From contig CAZMJI010000068.1 in NCBI GenBank assembly GCA_964566765.1, forward strand, positions 1 to 5,634: DNA of 5,634 nucleotides, in the 5' to 3' direction. This document shows, piece after piece, positions 1 to 5,634 of the stretch (position 1 is the stretch's first letter; each line of letters starts with the position of its first letter). The stretch is from Thioglobus_B sp964566765 (GTDB lineage: Bacteria > Pseudomonadota > Gammaproteobacteria > PS1 > Pseudothioglobaceae). Under the pieces are notes generated by a model, which was not told where the DNA came from, ran no database searches, and saw only the letters and a list, made by a program, of their open reading frames with translations. The translations under genes and the position numbers were made by a program.

Positions 1-1027
1 ACTAAAGCCTTGGGATTTGATGTATTACTCAGAAAAACTCAAAACGCAAAAATTTGGCTTTAGCAAGGCAGAGCTCACCCCTTATTTTCCAGAGCAACGT
101 GTGCTATCGGGTTTGTTTAATTTGATTGAGCGACTGTATCAAATTCAAATCAATCAAGTCGAGGAAGTGAGCTACCACCCGGACGTACGAATTCTAGATA
201 TCAGTCAAAATGGTTCGATTGTAGGCCGTATTTATCTAGACCTATACGCCAGAGAGCATAAGCGCTCAGGTGCCTGGATGGCTGACTATCAAGGCTTGAT
301 GGATGAACAAAAACCCGTGGCCTTTGTGGTGTGTAACCTGAATTCGCCAAGCAAGGATCGACCGGCGCTGTTTGAATTTGATGAAATTGTGACCATTTTC
401 CATGAGTTTGGCCATGCGCTGCATCACGTGTTAACCACGACCAAACACCCGTCGGTTGCTGGCATCTCCGGTATACCGTGGGACGGAGTGGAATTACCCA
501 GTCAATACATGGAGTTCTTTTGCTACGAGAAAGCTGTGGTTAATGGAATGTCTGAGCATTATGAAAGCGGCGAACAACTGCCTGATGTGCTGTATCAAAA
601 ACTGATTGATGCCAAGAATTTTCAATCAGGCATGCAGATGTTGCGCCAATGTGAATTCGCTTTGTGGGACATGAAGACGCATATTGAGGATAAGGATACG
701 TATGAGGTTTTGCAGGAAGTTAGAGCACAGACTGCCTTATTACCTTCGGTTCAAGAAAATCGCTTTCTAAATACCTTTGGTCATATCTTTGGCGGTGGCT
801 ATGCGGCTGGTTATTTTTCTTATAAGTGGGCCGAGGTGTTAGCAGCTGATGCTTATGAATACGTGTCTTCTCAAGGTGGTGCTGGCTCTCAGGCTTCGTT
901 AGATTTCCTTACCCAGGTGCTGCAGGTAGGGGGTTCGTTAGATTTTATGAGCCAATATATCCAGTTCCGCGGTAAGGAGCCAGGGGTGGAGGCCTTGTTA
1001 AAAGCTAGTGGTATTGGCAATAACTAG
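1..1027 (+). CDS. prlC: Oligopeptidase A, M3 family zinc metallopeptidase (C-terminal half, 5' end outside window)
   Basis: Cytoplasmic zinc endopeptidase of the thimet oligopeptidase family (also called opdA); in E. coli it degrades short peptides, including cleaved signal peptides. The frame is open to the window edge: codons from position 2 read LKPWDL and then MYYSEKL, a conserved stretch well inside the protein, so the apparent TTG/ATG at 17-22 is not a start. About 341 residues are visible, roughly half of the 680 typical of the family. The catalytic motif HEFGH lies at 401-415 (two His zinc ligands and the catalytic Glu), in the context FHEFGHALHH. The third zinc ligand is the Glu of VELPSQ, codon 491-493. 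Near the C terminus, FGGGYAAGYFSYKWAEVLAADA matches the conserved substrate-binding region. The gene ends intact with TAG, with no frameshift. The neighbour on the same strand is a small membrane protein gene 38 nt downstream, possibly cotranscribed. The family is certain; prlC rather than dcp rests on the PWD-YYSEK and PYFPE context. Confidence 0.95.
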   Translation, partial: LKPWDLMYYSEKLKTQKFGFSKAELTPYFPEQRVLSGLFNLIERLYQIQINQVEEVSYHPDVRILDISQNGSIVGRIYLDLYAREHKRSGAWMADYQGLMDEQKPVAFVVCNLNSPSKDRPALFEFDEIVTIFHEFGHALHHVLTTTKHPSVAGISGIPWDGVELPSQYMEFFCYEKAVVNGMSEHYESGEQLPDVLYQKLIDAKNFQSGMQMLRQCEFALWDMKTHIEDKDTYEVLQEVRAQTALLPSVQENRFLNTFGHIFGGGYAAGYFSYKWAEVLAADAYEYVSSQGGAGSQASLDFLTQVLQVGGSLDFMSQYIQFRGKEPGVEALLKASGIGNN

Positions 1028-1055
1028 GTAAAATGGTGCTATTTTTTTAACGCTT

Positions 1056-1059
1056 GGAG
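1056..1059 (+). promoter_or_regulatory. Ribosome binding site that fixes the start of the small membrane protein
   Basis: GGAG at 1056-1059 lies 6 nt upstream of GTG at 1066, an ideal Shine-Dalgarno distance. An alternative in-frame TTG at 1054 would overlap this motif and has no binding site of its own, so GTG 1066 is the better start. Confidence 0.7.
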
Positions 1060-1065
1060 TTTAGT

Positions 1066-1284
1066 GTGATTAAGTTTATCGTATTAGTTTTGGTAGTACT
1101 GGCCCTAATTGGTGGTGCTGTACAGTTTCAAACAACAGAGGCCGAATGGGCTTTAGTCGTCAATAAGGAAGCCGCCCTAAGTAGTATTCAGAATGGCGCA
1201 ATGATTGTTTATGATTTTGCTAACGAGCTGATTGCAGACGCTGACCAGATCCAAGGTGTTGACCTGTCAGCGCCAGCTAAGTAG
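1066..1284 (+). CDS. Small single-pass membrane protein of unknown function (72 aa)
   Basis: I do not recognise this protein. With the GTG start at 1066, chosen because GGAG sits 6 nt upstream, it is 72 residues long; the longer reading from TTG 1054 adds four residues without a ribosome binding site. Residues 2-21 (IKFIVLVLVVLALIGGAVQF) form one hydrophobic segment with Lys3 at its N-terminal edge, which fits a signal anchor or uncleaved signal peptide. The remaining 50 or so residues are soluble, mildly amphipathic and acidic (about 8 acidic against 2 basic residues), with a single Trp28. If the usual positive-inside rule holds, the tail faces the periplasm; this is inference. No cysteines, lipobox or metal motif are visible. 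It follows prlC by 38 nt with no obvious promoter or terminator between, so they may share a transcript. Its stop is 2 nt from the stop of convergent fabF. The good ribosome binding site and coherent membrane segment support a real gene. Confidence 0.7.
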   Translation: MIKFIVLVLVVLALIGGAVQFQTTEAEWALVVNKEAALSSIQNGAMIVYDFANELIADADQIQGVDLSAPAK

Positions 1285-1286
1285 TT

Positions 1287-2525
1287 TTAGATCTTAGACA
1301 GAATAATACTACCGTTTGTGCCGCCAAAGCCAAACGAGTTAGAGATCGCATGATCAATTGTCATCTCTCTGGCTTCACCGGCGGCATAGTCTAGATCGCA
1401 GCCTTCATCCTGATTAAAGATATTAATGGTTGGCGGTGCCACCTGTTCTTTGATCGCCAACGCGGTAAAGATAGCCTCAATACCGCCCGCTGCACCGAGT
1501 AAGTGACCGGTCATGGATTTGGTTGAACTCATCACAATGTTGTACGCATGATCGCCTAGCGCCAGTTTGGCCGCATCGGTTTCTGCTTGGTCGCCTGCTG
1601 GTGTTGAGGTACCGTGTGCATTAATGTAGTTGATTTGATCGGCATTAAGGCCCGCATTTCTCATGGCGTTGGTCATACAACGCGCAGCGCCTTCACCGCC
1701 TTTAGAAGGCAAGGTCATGTGGTATGCATCACCACTCATGCCATAACCCGAGACTTCGGCATAAATCTTAGCGCCACGTGCCTTGGCATGCTCGTATTCT
1801 TCTAACACCATCACCCCGGCGCCATCACCCAGTACAAAACCATCACGATCCTTATCCCAAGGGCGTGATGCGGTTTCTGGATCGTCATTACGCGTTGATA
1901 GGGCGCGTGCCGCGGCAAAGCCACCCAGACCACAATTGGTGGTTGACATTTCAGCACCGCCGGCAACCATGACGTCAGCATCGCCATATTCAATCAGACG
2001 CGCTGCATCGCCGACATTGTGTGTACCCGTGGTACAAGCGGTTACAATGGCGAAATTTGGCCCTTTTAGGCCGTATTTAATGGATAGGTTGCCCGAGACC
2101 ATGTTAATGATCGAAGAAGGGACGAAAAATGGTGAGATACGCTTAGCGCCTTTTTCGCGGTACAGGTCAGCGGTTTTCTCGATCGTACCCAAACCACCAA
2201 TACCCGCACCAATGGCCACACCGATGCGTTCGGCGTTTTCCTCGGTGACTTCAATGCCACTGTCTTCAATCGCTTGAATGCCAGCCGCCATACCGTAGTG
2301 GATAAACAGATCCATCTTTTTCGCCTCTTTAGGCGAGATATACTCAGAGATATCAAAATTCTTAACCGAGCCGCCAAACTTAACCGTTTGACCCTCAGTG
2401 TCTAGATTGGTCAAAGGTGCGATACCCGATTGACCGTTAAGAATATTCCCCCAAGACTCACTCACGTTTAGCCCAACTGGACAAACCATGCCTAAGCCCG
2501 TAATTACTACTCTTCTTTTGCTCAT
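1287..2525 (-). CDS. fabF: 3-oxoacyl-[acyl-carrier-protein] synthase II (KAS II)
   Basis: Cytoplasmic condensing enzyme of type II fatty acid synthesis: it joins an acyl chain held on its active-site cysteine to malonyl-AcpP, releasing CO2 and extending the chain by two carbons. In E. coli it also makes cis-vaccenate. The protein is 412 residues, the normal length, and starts MSKRRVVITGLGMVCPVG as the family does. The Cys-His-His triad is complete: Cys164 in TACTTGT, His304 in NAHGTSTPAGD and His341 in KSMTGHLLGAAGG. The C-terminal NSFGFGGTNGS glycine-rich loop (about 397-406) includes the gating Phe. The two-His arrangement separates it from FabH, and the overall sequence favours FabF over FabB. 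It lies 79 nt downstream of acpP, its substrate carrier, with a strong terminator hairpin between them. The ATG at 2525 is the conserved start, although no clear Shine-Dalgarno precedes it (upstream bases are CAGACATAAACACA). Nothing is missing or frameshifted. Confidence 0.97.
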   Translation of the reverse strand: MSKRRVVITGLGMVCPVGLNVSESWGNILNGQSGIAPLTNLDTEGQTVKFGGSVKNFDISEYISPKEAKKMDLFIHYGMAAGIQAIEDSGIEVTEENAERIGVAIGAGIGGLGTIEKTADLYREKGAKRISPFFVPSSIINMVSGNLSIKYGLKGPNFAIVTACTTGTHNVGDAARLIEYGDADVMVAGGAEMSTTNCGLGGFAAARALSTRNDDPETASRPWDKDRDGFVLGDGAGVMVLEEYEHAKARGAKIYAEVSGYGMSGDAYHMTLPSKGGEGAARCMTNAMRNAGLNADQINYINAHGTSTPAGDQAETDAAKLALGDHAYNIVMSSTKSMTGHLLGAAGGIEAIFTALAIKEQVAPPTINIFNQDEGCDLDYAAGEAREMTIDHAISNSFGFGGTNGSIILSKI

Positions 2526-2549
2526 TGTGTTTATGTCTGAAAAATAAAA

Positions 2550-2584
2550 AAAGGCGCTTCATTCAAACCGAACAAAGCGCCTTT
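2550..2584 (-). terminator. Rho-independent terminator between acpP and fabF
   Basis: The arms 2575-2584 and 2550-2559 pair perfectly over 10 bp (AAAGGCGCTT with AAGCGCCTTT). The stem can continue through two G-U wobbles and a TTC/GAA triplet to a 5-nt loop (GGTTT), making about 15 pairs in 35 nt. On the minus strand the hairpin runs into TTTTTTTATTTTT, giving the classic U-tract; the other strand lacks one, so it acts on acpP transcription. It begins 20 nt after the acpP stop and ends 24 nt before the fabF ATG. It probably ends most acpP transcripts and lets a fraction read through into fabF. Confidence 0.88.
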
Positions 2585-2604
2585 AAGATTACTTAAAACG
2601 GAAA

Positions 2605-2832
2605 TTACAGATTGTTGTTGATGTAATCAATTGCTTGCTGAACCGTTGTAATGTTTTCTGCTTGATCATCAGGAATCTCGCAGTCGAACTCTTCTTCAAG
2701 AGACATCACTAGTTCAACCGTGTCTAAAGAGTCCGCGCCTAGGTCATCGATGAATGAAGCGTTAACATCAATATCGCCGCTCACGTCTAGTTGCTCAGCT
2801 ACTACATCTTTAACTCTTTGTTCAATACTCAT
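2605..2832 (-). CDS. acpP: Acyl carrier protein
   Basis: Small acidic cytoplasmic carrier that holds growing acyl chains as thioesters on a 4'-phosphopantetheine arm during fatty acid synthesis; it also supplies acyl chains for lipid A and phospholipids. The attachment serine is Ser35 in LGADSLDTVELVM, the signature AcpS recognises. The C-terminal part (FDCEIPDDQAENITTVQQAIDYI) matches the family closely. At 75 residues it is about three shorter than E. coli AcpP: one residue fewer near the N terminus, one in the loop before helix II and one at the C terminus. Cys51 lies where E. coli has Thr. The start is supported by AAGGA at 2841-2845, 8 nt upstream of the ATG, and by the conserved MSIEQRVKDVV beginning. 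Upstream lies queC rather than fabG; a likely own promoter lies in the 77-nt gap. A strong terminator follows and then fabF, its partner enzyme. Confidence 0.97.
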   Translation of the reverse strand: MSIEQRVKDVVAEQLDVSGDIDVNASFIDDLGADSLDTVELVMSLEEEFDCEIPDDQAENITTVQQAIDYINNNL

Positions 2833-2863
2833 TTGTTATTTCCTTAAGTTGTAAAAAATTATT

Positions 2864-2891
2864 ATTTTATCTTCAATTGCACCCGATGCAA
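2864..2891 (-). promoter_or_regulatory. Probable acpP promoter with inverted repeat at the -35
   Basis: On the minus strand, TAAAAT (2869-2864) matches the sigma-70 -10 consensus at five of six positions. It sits 16 nt downstream of TTGCAT (2891-2886), a weaker -35. A run of A and T just upstream (about 2892-2912) resembles an UP element, which would suit the high expression acpP needs. Transcription would start near 2857, giving a leader of about 24 nt with AAGGA as ribosome binding site. The -35 lies inside an inverted repeat, TTGCA-N5-TGCAA (2877-2891), that could be an operator. Predicted by eye only. Confidence 0.45.
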
Positions 2892-2909
2892 GAGAAAATA
2901 TAAAAAAAA

Positions 2910-3593
2910 TTAAGGGCTGATTTGATAGCGGGTTGGATCTTCAATGCCCGCCTCTTTAAAGCCCAATTTTCGATACTCACAAGCGTCGCAAACCCCACAG
3001 GCTTCACCGTTTTCATTGGCTTGGTAGCAGGTGGTAGTTTGAGAGTAATCTACCCCTAGTGATAAGCCTTTTTGAATGATCTCAGATTTGTGTAAGTCGA
3101 TCAACGGCGTATGGATTTTTAAGCGCTTGCCTTCAATGCCTTGTTTGGTGGCCAAATTGGCCATTGCTTCGAATGCTTGAATAAACTCGGGGCGACAATC
3201 GGGATAACCCGAATAGTCCAAGGCGTTGACCCCAATAAAGATATCTTGCGCTTCCAAGACTTCGGCCCAAGCCATGGCAAAGGATAAAAATACCGTGTTT
3301 CTGGCCGGCACATAAGTGACCGGGATCTGCTCACTGTCTTCGAACTCGGGCACATCAATAGCTTCATCAGTAAGGGCAGAACCACCTAATTCACCCAAAG
3401 AGATGCGCATCACGCGATGTGCTTTAGCATCAAACTCTTTGGCCACACGTTGAGCTGCTGTCAGTTCTGAATTTTGCTTTTGCCCATAATCAAAGCTCAG
3501 TGCATAGCACTCAAAGCCTTGGGCTTTGGCAATCGCCAATACGGTAGTAGAGTCCAAGCCGCCAGAGAGCAGAATAACGGCTTTTTTAGACAT
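2910..3593 (-). CDS. queC: 7-cyano-7-deazaguanine (preQ0) synthase
   Basis: Converts 7-carboxy-7-deazaguanine to preQ0 using ATP and ammonia, a cytoplasmic step in making the queuosine tRNA modification. At 227 residues it is the usual length. The N-terminal PP-loop that binds ATP is SGGLDST (residues 10-16). YVPARNTVFLSFA (94-106) and GVNALDYSGYPDCRPEFI (121-138) are the conserved nucleotide and substrate regions. The zinc site is complete: Cys189 in TTTCYQ and Cys199, Cys202 and Cys205 in ACGVCDAC. The ATG at 3593 lies inside the end of parE; the two share 8 nt (ATGTCTAA), and AAGGA at 3604-3608, 10 nt upstream, lies within parE, so translation is probably coupled. No hairpin terminator follows the stop, only a T-run, so some transcripts may read on into acpP. 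No other queuosine genes are in view. Confidence 0.97.
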   Translation of the reverse strand: MSKKAVILLSGGLDSTTVLAIAKAQGFECYALSFDYGQKQNSELTAAQRVAKEFDAKAHRVMRISLGELGGSALTDEAIDVPEFEDSEQIPVTYVPARNTVFLSFAMAWAEVLEAQDIFIGVNALDYSGYPDCRPEFIQAFEAMANLATKQGIEGKRLKIHTPLIDLHKSEIIQKGLSLGVDYSQTTTCYQANENGEACGVCDACEYRKLGFKEAGIEDPTRYQISP

Positions 3594-5469
3594 TGGCCAA
3601 GTTTCCTTTTTCCTCTAGCCAGCGTTTGCGATCAGCTGCACGTTTTTTACTCAGCAGCATGTCCATGGTTTGCGAAACTTGCAATGGGTTTTCTAGCGTC
3701 AGCTGAATCAGGCGACGGGTGTCTGGCAGCATGGTGGTCTCACGCAGTTGTGCGGGATTCATCTCACCCAGGCCTTTGAAGCGCTGTACTTGGATTTTCA
3801 CCCGTTTGTTTTCGTTTTCGATACGCGACACAATGGCGTCACGTTCGCTGTCATCTAGGGCGTAATGCACTTGCTTACCAGCATCGATGCGATACAGCGG
3901 TGGCATGGCCACATACACATGACCTTCCTTGATCAATCTTGGAAAGTGTTTAACAAACAAGGTGCAGATAAGGGTGGCAATATGCGCGCCATCAGAGTCG
4001 GCATCAGCCAAAATACAAATCTTACCGTAGCGCAAACCTGAGAGATCTTCGCTATTCGGTTCTAGGCCAATGGCCACACTAATGTCATGAATCTCATTAC
4101 TGGCCAGTACTTGGTCTGACTCCACTTCCCAAGTATTAAGAATCTTACCTCGAAGCGGCAAAATCGCTTGGTATTCTTTGTCTCGAGCCTGTTTGGCCGA
4201 GCCGCCTGCCGAGTCACCCTCAACCAGGAAAATTTCGGTTTGATCCAGGTCGTTACTGGTGCAATCAGACAGCTTACCAGGCAGGGCAGGGCCGCTAACC
4301 ACTTTCTTGCGCACCACTTTTTTGCGAGTCTTGAGTCGATTTTGCGCGTTGGCAATCGCCAGCTCAGCAATTTTTTCTGCGGTCGACGTGTGTTGATTTA
4401 GCCATAAGCTAAAGGCGTCTTTCACCACATTAGAGACAAAGCCAGCACACTCTCTAGAAGACAGTCTCTCTTTGGTTTGACCGGAGAATTGCGGATCTAG
4501 AATTTTAATCGACAGCACAAAGGCAATCTTTTGCCAAACATCGTCTGGGGTTAGTTTGATGTTTTTAGGCAGTAGGTTTCTAAACTCACAGAATTCTTTT
4601 AAGGCGTCGGTTAGGCCAGATCGAAGGCCATTAACATGGGTGCCGCCTTGCGAGGTTGGGATTAGGTTAACGTAGCTTTCTGCCACCACGCCGGTGTTGT
4701 ATTCAGTCCAGGCCAGGGCACAGTGTAGCTCTTGTTCTTCACTCTCGTGATTAACCACAAATGGCACTTCTGGCAGGCAATCCAAGCCATCTAATGAGGT
4801 GGCCAGATAGTCTTTGAGACCCTCTTCATACAACCAACGATCTTTGGTATCGTCAATCTGGTTATGAAAGATAATCTCCAAGCCTGGGCATAAGACCGCC
4901 TTGGATCTTAGATTGTGTCGAAGACGTCTGGCAGAGAACTTAACCGAGTCAAAGAACTGCCCGTCTGGCATAAATTTAACCTTGGTACCGGTATTGCGCT
5001 TGCCAACTGTGCCAACGATCTCTAGATCGGTTTTCTTCAGGCCATCAGCAAAGGTGATGTAGTGCTCTTTCCCGTCGCGCTTAATCCAAACCTCCACCAA
5101 AGAGGAGAGGGCGTTAACCACGGAGATACCCACACCGTGCAAACCACCAGAGAATTGGTAAGAATCGTTGGAAAATTTACCACCGGCATGCAGCTTGGTT
5201 AGAATCACCTCGACACCCGGCTTATTTTCTTTAGGGTGAACGTCGGTTGGCATGCCGCGTCCATTGTCTTCAACGCTGAGCGAACCATCCTCGTACAGTA
5301 CCACGGTAATCTTACTACCAAAGCCTGCTACTGCCTCGTCGACACTATTGTCAATCACCTCTTGGGCTAAGTGGTTCGGGCGCTCGGTCTCAGTGTACAT
5401 GCCAGGACGCTTACGTACCGGCTCTAAACCTGATAAAACTTCAATGGATGATGAGTCGTAATTACTCAT
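3586..5469 (-). CDS. parE: DNA topoisomerase IV subunit B
   Basis: ATPase subunit of topoisomerase IV, which works with ParC to separate daughter chromosomes and relax DNA. From ATG 5469 it is 627 residues, close to E. coli ParE (630). A longer reading from TTG 5502 is unlikely: it starts right after a terminator, and the family begins at MSNYDSSSIEVLSGLEPVRKRPGMY. The N-terminal GHKL ATPase domain shows EVIDNSVDEA (Glu37 and Asn41), VEDNGRGMP (about 67-75) and GGLHGVGISVVNALS (108-122). The transducer domain has the QTK loop (Lys333). The TOPRIM domain has LVEGDSAGGSAKQARD with Glu417 and ADADSDG with Asp489, Asp491 and Asp493 for magnesium. The KGLGEMNPAQLRETT and MLLSKKRAADRKRWL endings identify ParE rather than GyrB, and GyrB's long C-terminal insert is absent. 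A modest GGGGG 11 nt upstream may serve as ribosome binding site. The 3' end overlaps queC by 8 nt; parC is not in the window. Confidence 0.97.
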   Translation of the reverse strand: MSNYDSSSIEVLSGLEPVRKRPGMYTETERPNHLAQEVIDNSVDEAVAGFGSKITVVLYEDGSLSVEDNGRGMPTDVHPKENKPGVEVILTKLHAGGKFSNDSYQFSGGLHGVGISVVNALSSLVEVWIKRDGKEHYITFADGLKKTDLEIVGTVGKRNTGTKVKFMPDGQFFDSVKFSARRLRHNLRSKAVLCPGLEIIFHNQIDDTKDRWLYEEGLKDYLATSLDGLDCLPEVPFVVNHESEEQELHCALAWTEYNTGVVAESYVNLIPTSQGGTHVNGLRSGLTDALKEFCEFRNLLPKNIKLTPDDVWQKIAFVLSIKILDPQFSGQTKERLSSRECAGFVSNVVKDAFSLWLNQHTSTAEKIAELAIANAQNRLKTRKKVVRKKVVSGPALPGKLSDCTSNDLDQTEIFLVEGDSAGGSAKQARDKEYQAILPLRGKILNTWEVESDQVLASNEIHDISVAIGLEPNSEDLSGLRYGKICILADADSDGAHIATLICTLFVKHFPRLIKEGHVYVAMPPLYRIDAGKQVHYALDDSERDAIVSRIENENKRVKIQVQRFKGLGEMNPAQLRETTMLPDTRRLIQLTLENPLQVSQTMDMLLSKKRAADRKRWLEEKGNLANV

Positions 5470-5504
5470 AAAGTTGCAAACCCCCAGCAATGATTTTGCC
5501 AAGT

Positions 5505-5513
5505 ATCATACCA
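5505..5513 (-). promoter_or_regulatory. Possible extended -10 promoter for parE
   Basis: On the minus strand TGG-TATGAT (5513-5505) matches the extended -10 form TGn-TATAAT with one mismatch. The -35 position falls in the groEL terminator hairpin and shows no consensus, which extended -10 promoters can tolerate. Transcription would begin near 5498, about 29 nt before the parE ATG at 5469 and downstream of the terminator. Since groEL transcription should stop at that terminator, parE needs a promoter about here. Predicted by eye. Confidence 0.4.
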
Positions 5514-5516
5514 AAA

Positions 5517-5541
5517 AAAAGCCCCATAAAATGGGGCTTTT
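5517..5541 (-). terminator. Rho-independent terminator of groEL
   Basis: Arms 5531-5541 and 5517-5527 form a perfect 11-bp stem (AAAAGCCCCAT with ATGGGGCTTTT) with a 3-nt loop. The minus strand continues to a run of eight T (four within the stem), so it ends groEL transcription, starting 23 nt past the groEL stop. On the + strand the tract is only TTTTCTT, so function in that direction is weak and has no gene to serve. Confidence 0.88.
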
Positions 5542-5564
5542 CTTGACGGATGTCAGTAGGGTGA

Positions 5565-5634
5565 TTACATCATGCCACCCATGCCACCGCCCATACCAGC
5601 TGCCGCTGCTGCAGGATCTGCCGCATCGTCTTGT
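5565..5634 (-). CDS. groEL: Chaperonin GroEL (60 kDa), C-terminal end only
   Basis: Only the last 22 residues and the TAA stop (5567-5565) are in the window; the gene continues past the right edge. The visible tail is QDDAADPAAAAAG followed by MGGGMGGMM. This Gly-Met repeat ending GGMGGMM is the hallmark flexible tail of GroEL, which projects into the folding cavity of the tetradecamer that refolds proteins with GroES and ATP. The preceding acidic, Ala/Pro-rich linker is also typical. A strong terminator follows within 23 nt, so groEL is the last gene of its operon (normally groES-groEL). Identification rests on a short but distinctive tail. Confidence 0.88.
   Translation of the reverse strand, partial: QDDAADPAAAAAGMGGGMGGMM

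Noticed and set aside
1783..2277. 164-codon open frame on the + strand opposite fabF
   Set aside because: It lies fully antisense to a clearly conserved fabF, has low-complexity Ser/Pro/Ala composition and shows no family motif; it is a shadow of fabF codon usage.
2066..2377. 103-codon open frame on the minus strand within fabF in another frame
   Set aside because: It overlaps fabF completely, is Arg/Ser/Leu-rich and resembles no protein; the fabF frame is intact.
2892..2912. T-run after the queC stop as a terminator
   Set aside because: No hairpin precedes it; only a weak 3-bp GCT/AGC pairing could form. It fits better as an A/T-rich upstream element of the acpP promoter.
3474..3779. 101-codon + strand frame across the queC/parE junction
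   Set aside because: It is antisense to two conserved genes and has no recognisable domain.
4062..4370. Open frames of about 100 and 77 codons inside parE on both strands
   Set aside because: Both lie within the intact TOPRIM-coding part of parE and have compositions typical of out-of-frame reading.
5470..5502. N-terminal extension of ParE from TTG 5502
   Set aside because: It adds 11 residues unlike the family, lacks a ribosome binding site and begins about where transcription is predicted to start; ATG 5469 matches the conserved beginning.
5568..5600. Short Gly-Met codon repeat at the right edge
   Set aside because: It encodes the normal GroEL C-terminal tail and is not a DNA repeat element.
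1..5634. Search for mobile elements, CRISPR arrays, tRNA genes, riboswitches or a novel gene system
   Set aside because: I saw no long repeats, spacer arrays, transposase or integrase motifs, tRNA-like folds or islands of odd composition; nearly all sequence is intact housekeeping genes.

Overview
The window is a compact stretch of bacterial housekeeping genes. Protein features point to a gammaproteobacterium: an oligopeptidase A (PrlC/OpdA) type M3 peptidase, a ParE that reads like the enterobacterial protein along its whole length, an AcpP with the DSLDTVELVM motif, and a GroEL tail ending GGMGGMM. Base composition looks moderate. I cannot name a genus from the sequence alone.

Layout. On the + strand, the C-terminal half of prlC/opdA (1-1027, cut by the window start) is followed after 38 nt by an unrecognised 72-residue protein with one membrane segment (1066-1284). 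This pair converges on a minus-strand block, with only 2 nt between the stop codons. Read in the direction of transcription, the minus strand carries the last 22 residues of groEL (5634-5565, cut by the window end), a rho-independent terminator (5541-5517), parE (5469-3586), queC (3593-2910, overlapping parE by 8 nt), acpP (2832-2605), a strong terminator hairpin (2584-2550) and fabF (2525-1287). Every stretch longer than 100 bases is accounted for by a gene.

How the genes relate. acpP and fabF are adjacent partners in fatty acid elongation: AcpP carries the growing chain and FabF condenses it with malonyl-AcpP. A terminator between them would let the carrier protein be made in excess of the enzyme. 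parE (topoisomerase IV subunit B) and queC (queuosine/preQ0 biosynthesis) overlap and are probably translated together, although their functions are unrelated. groEL ends upstream of its own terminator, and parE seems to start from a promoter just beyond it. fabD/fabG, which usually precede acpP in gammaproteobacteria, are not here; queC takes that place.

I found no mobile element, CRISPR array, RNA gene, defence system or other novel system. The items worth a second look are the orphan small membrane protein, the acpP/fabF terminator arrangement, an inverted repeat in the acpP promoter and the local gene order.
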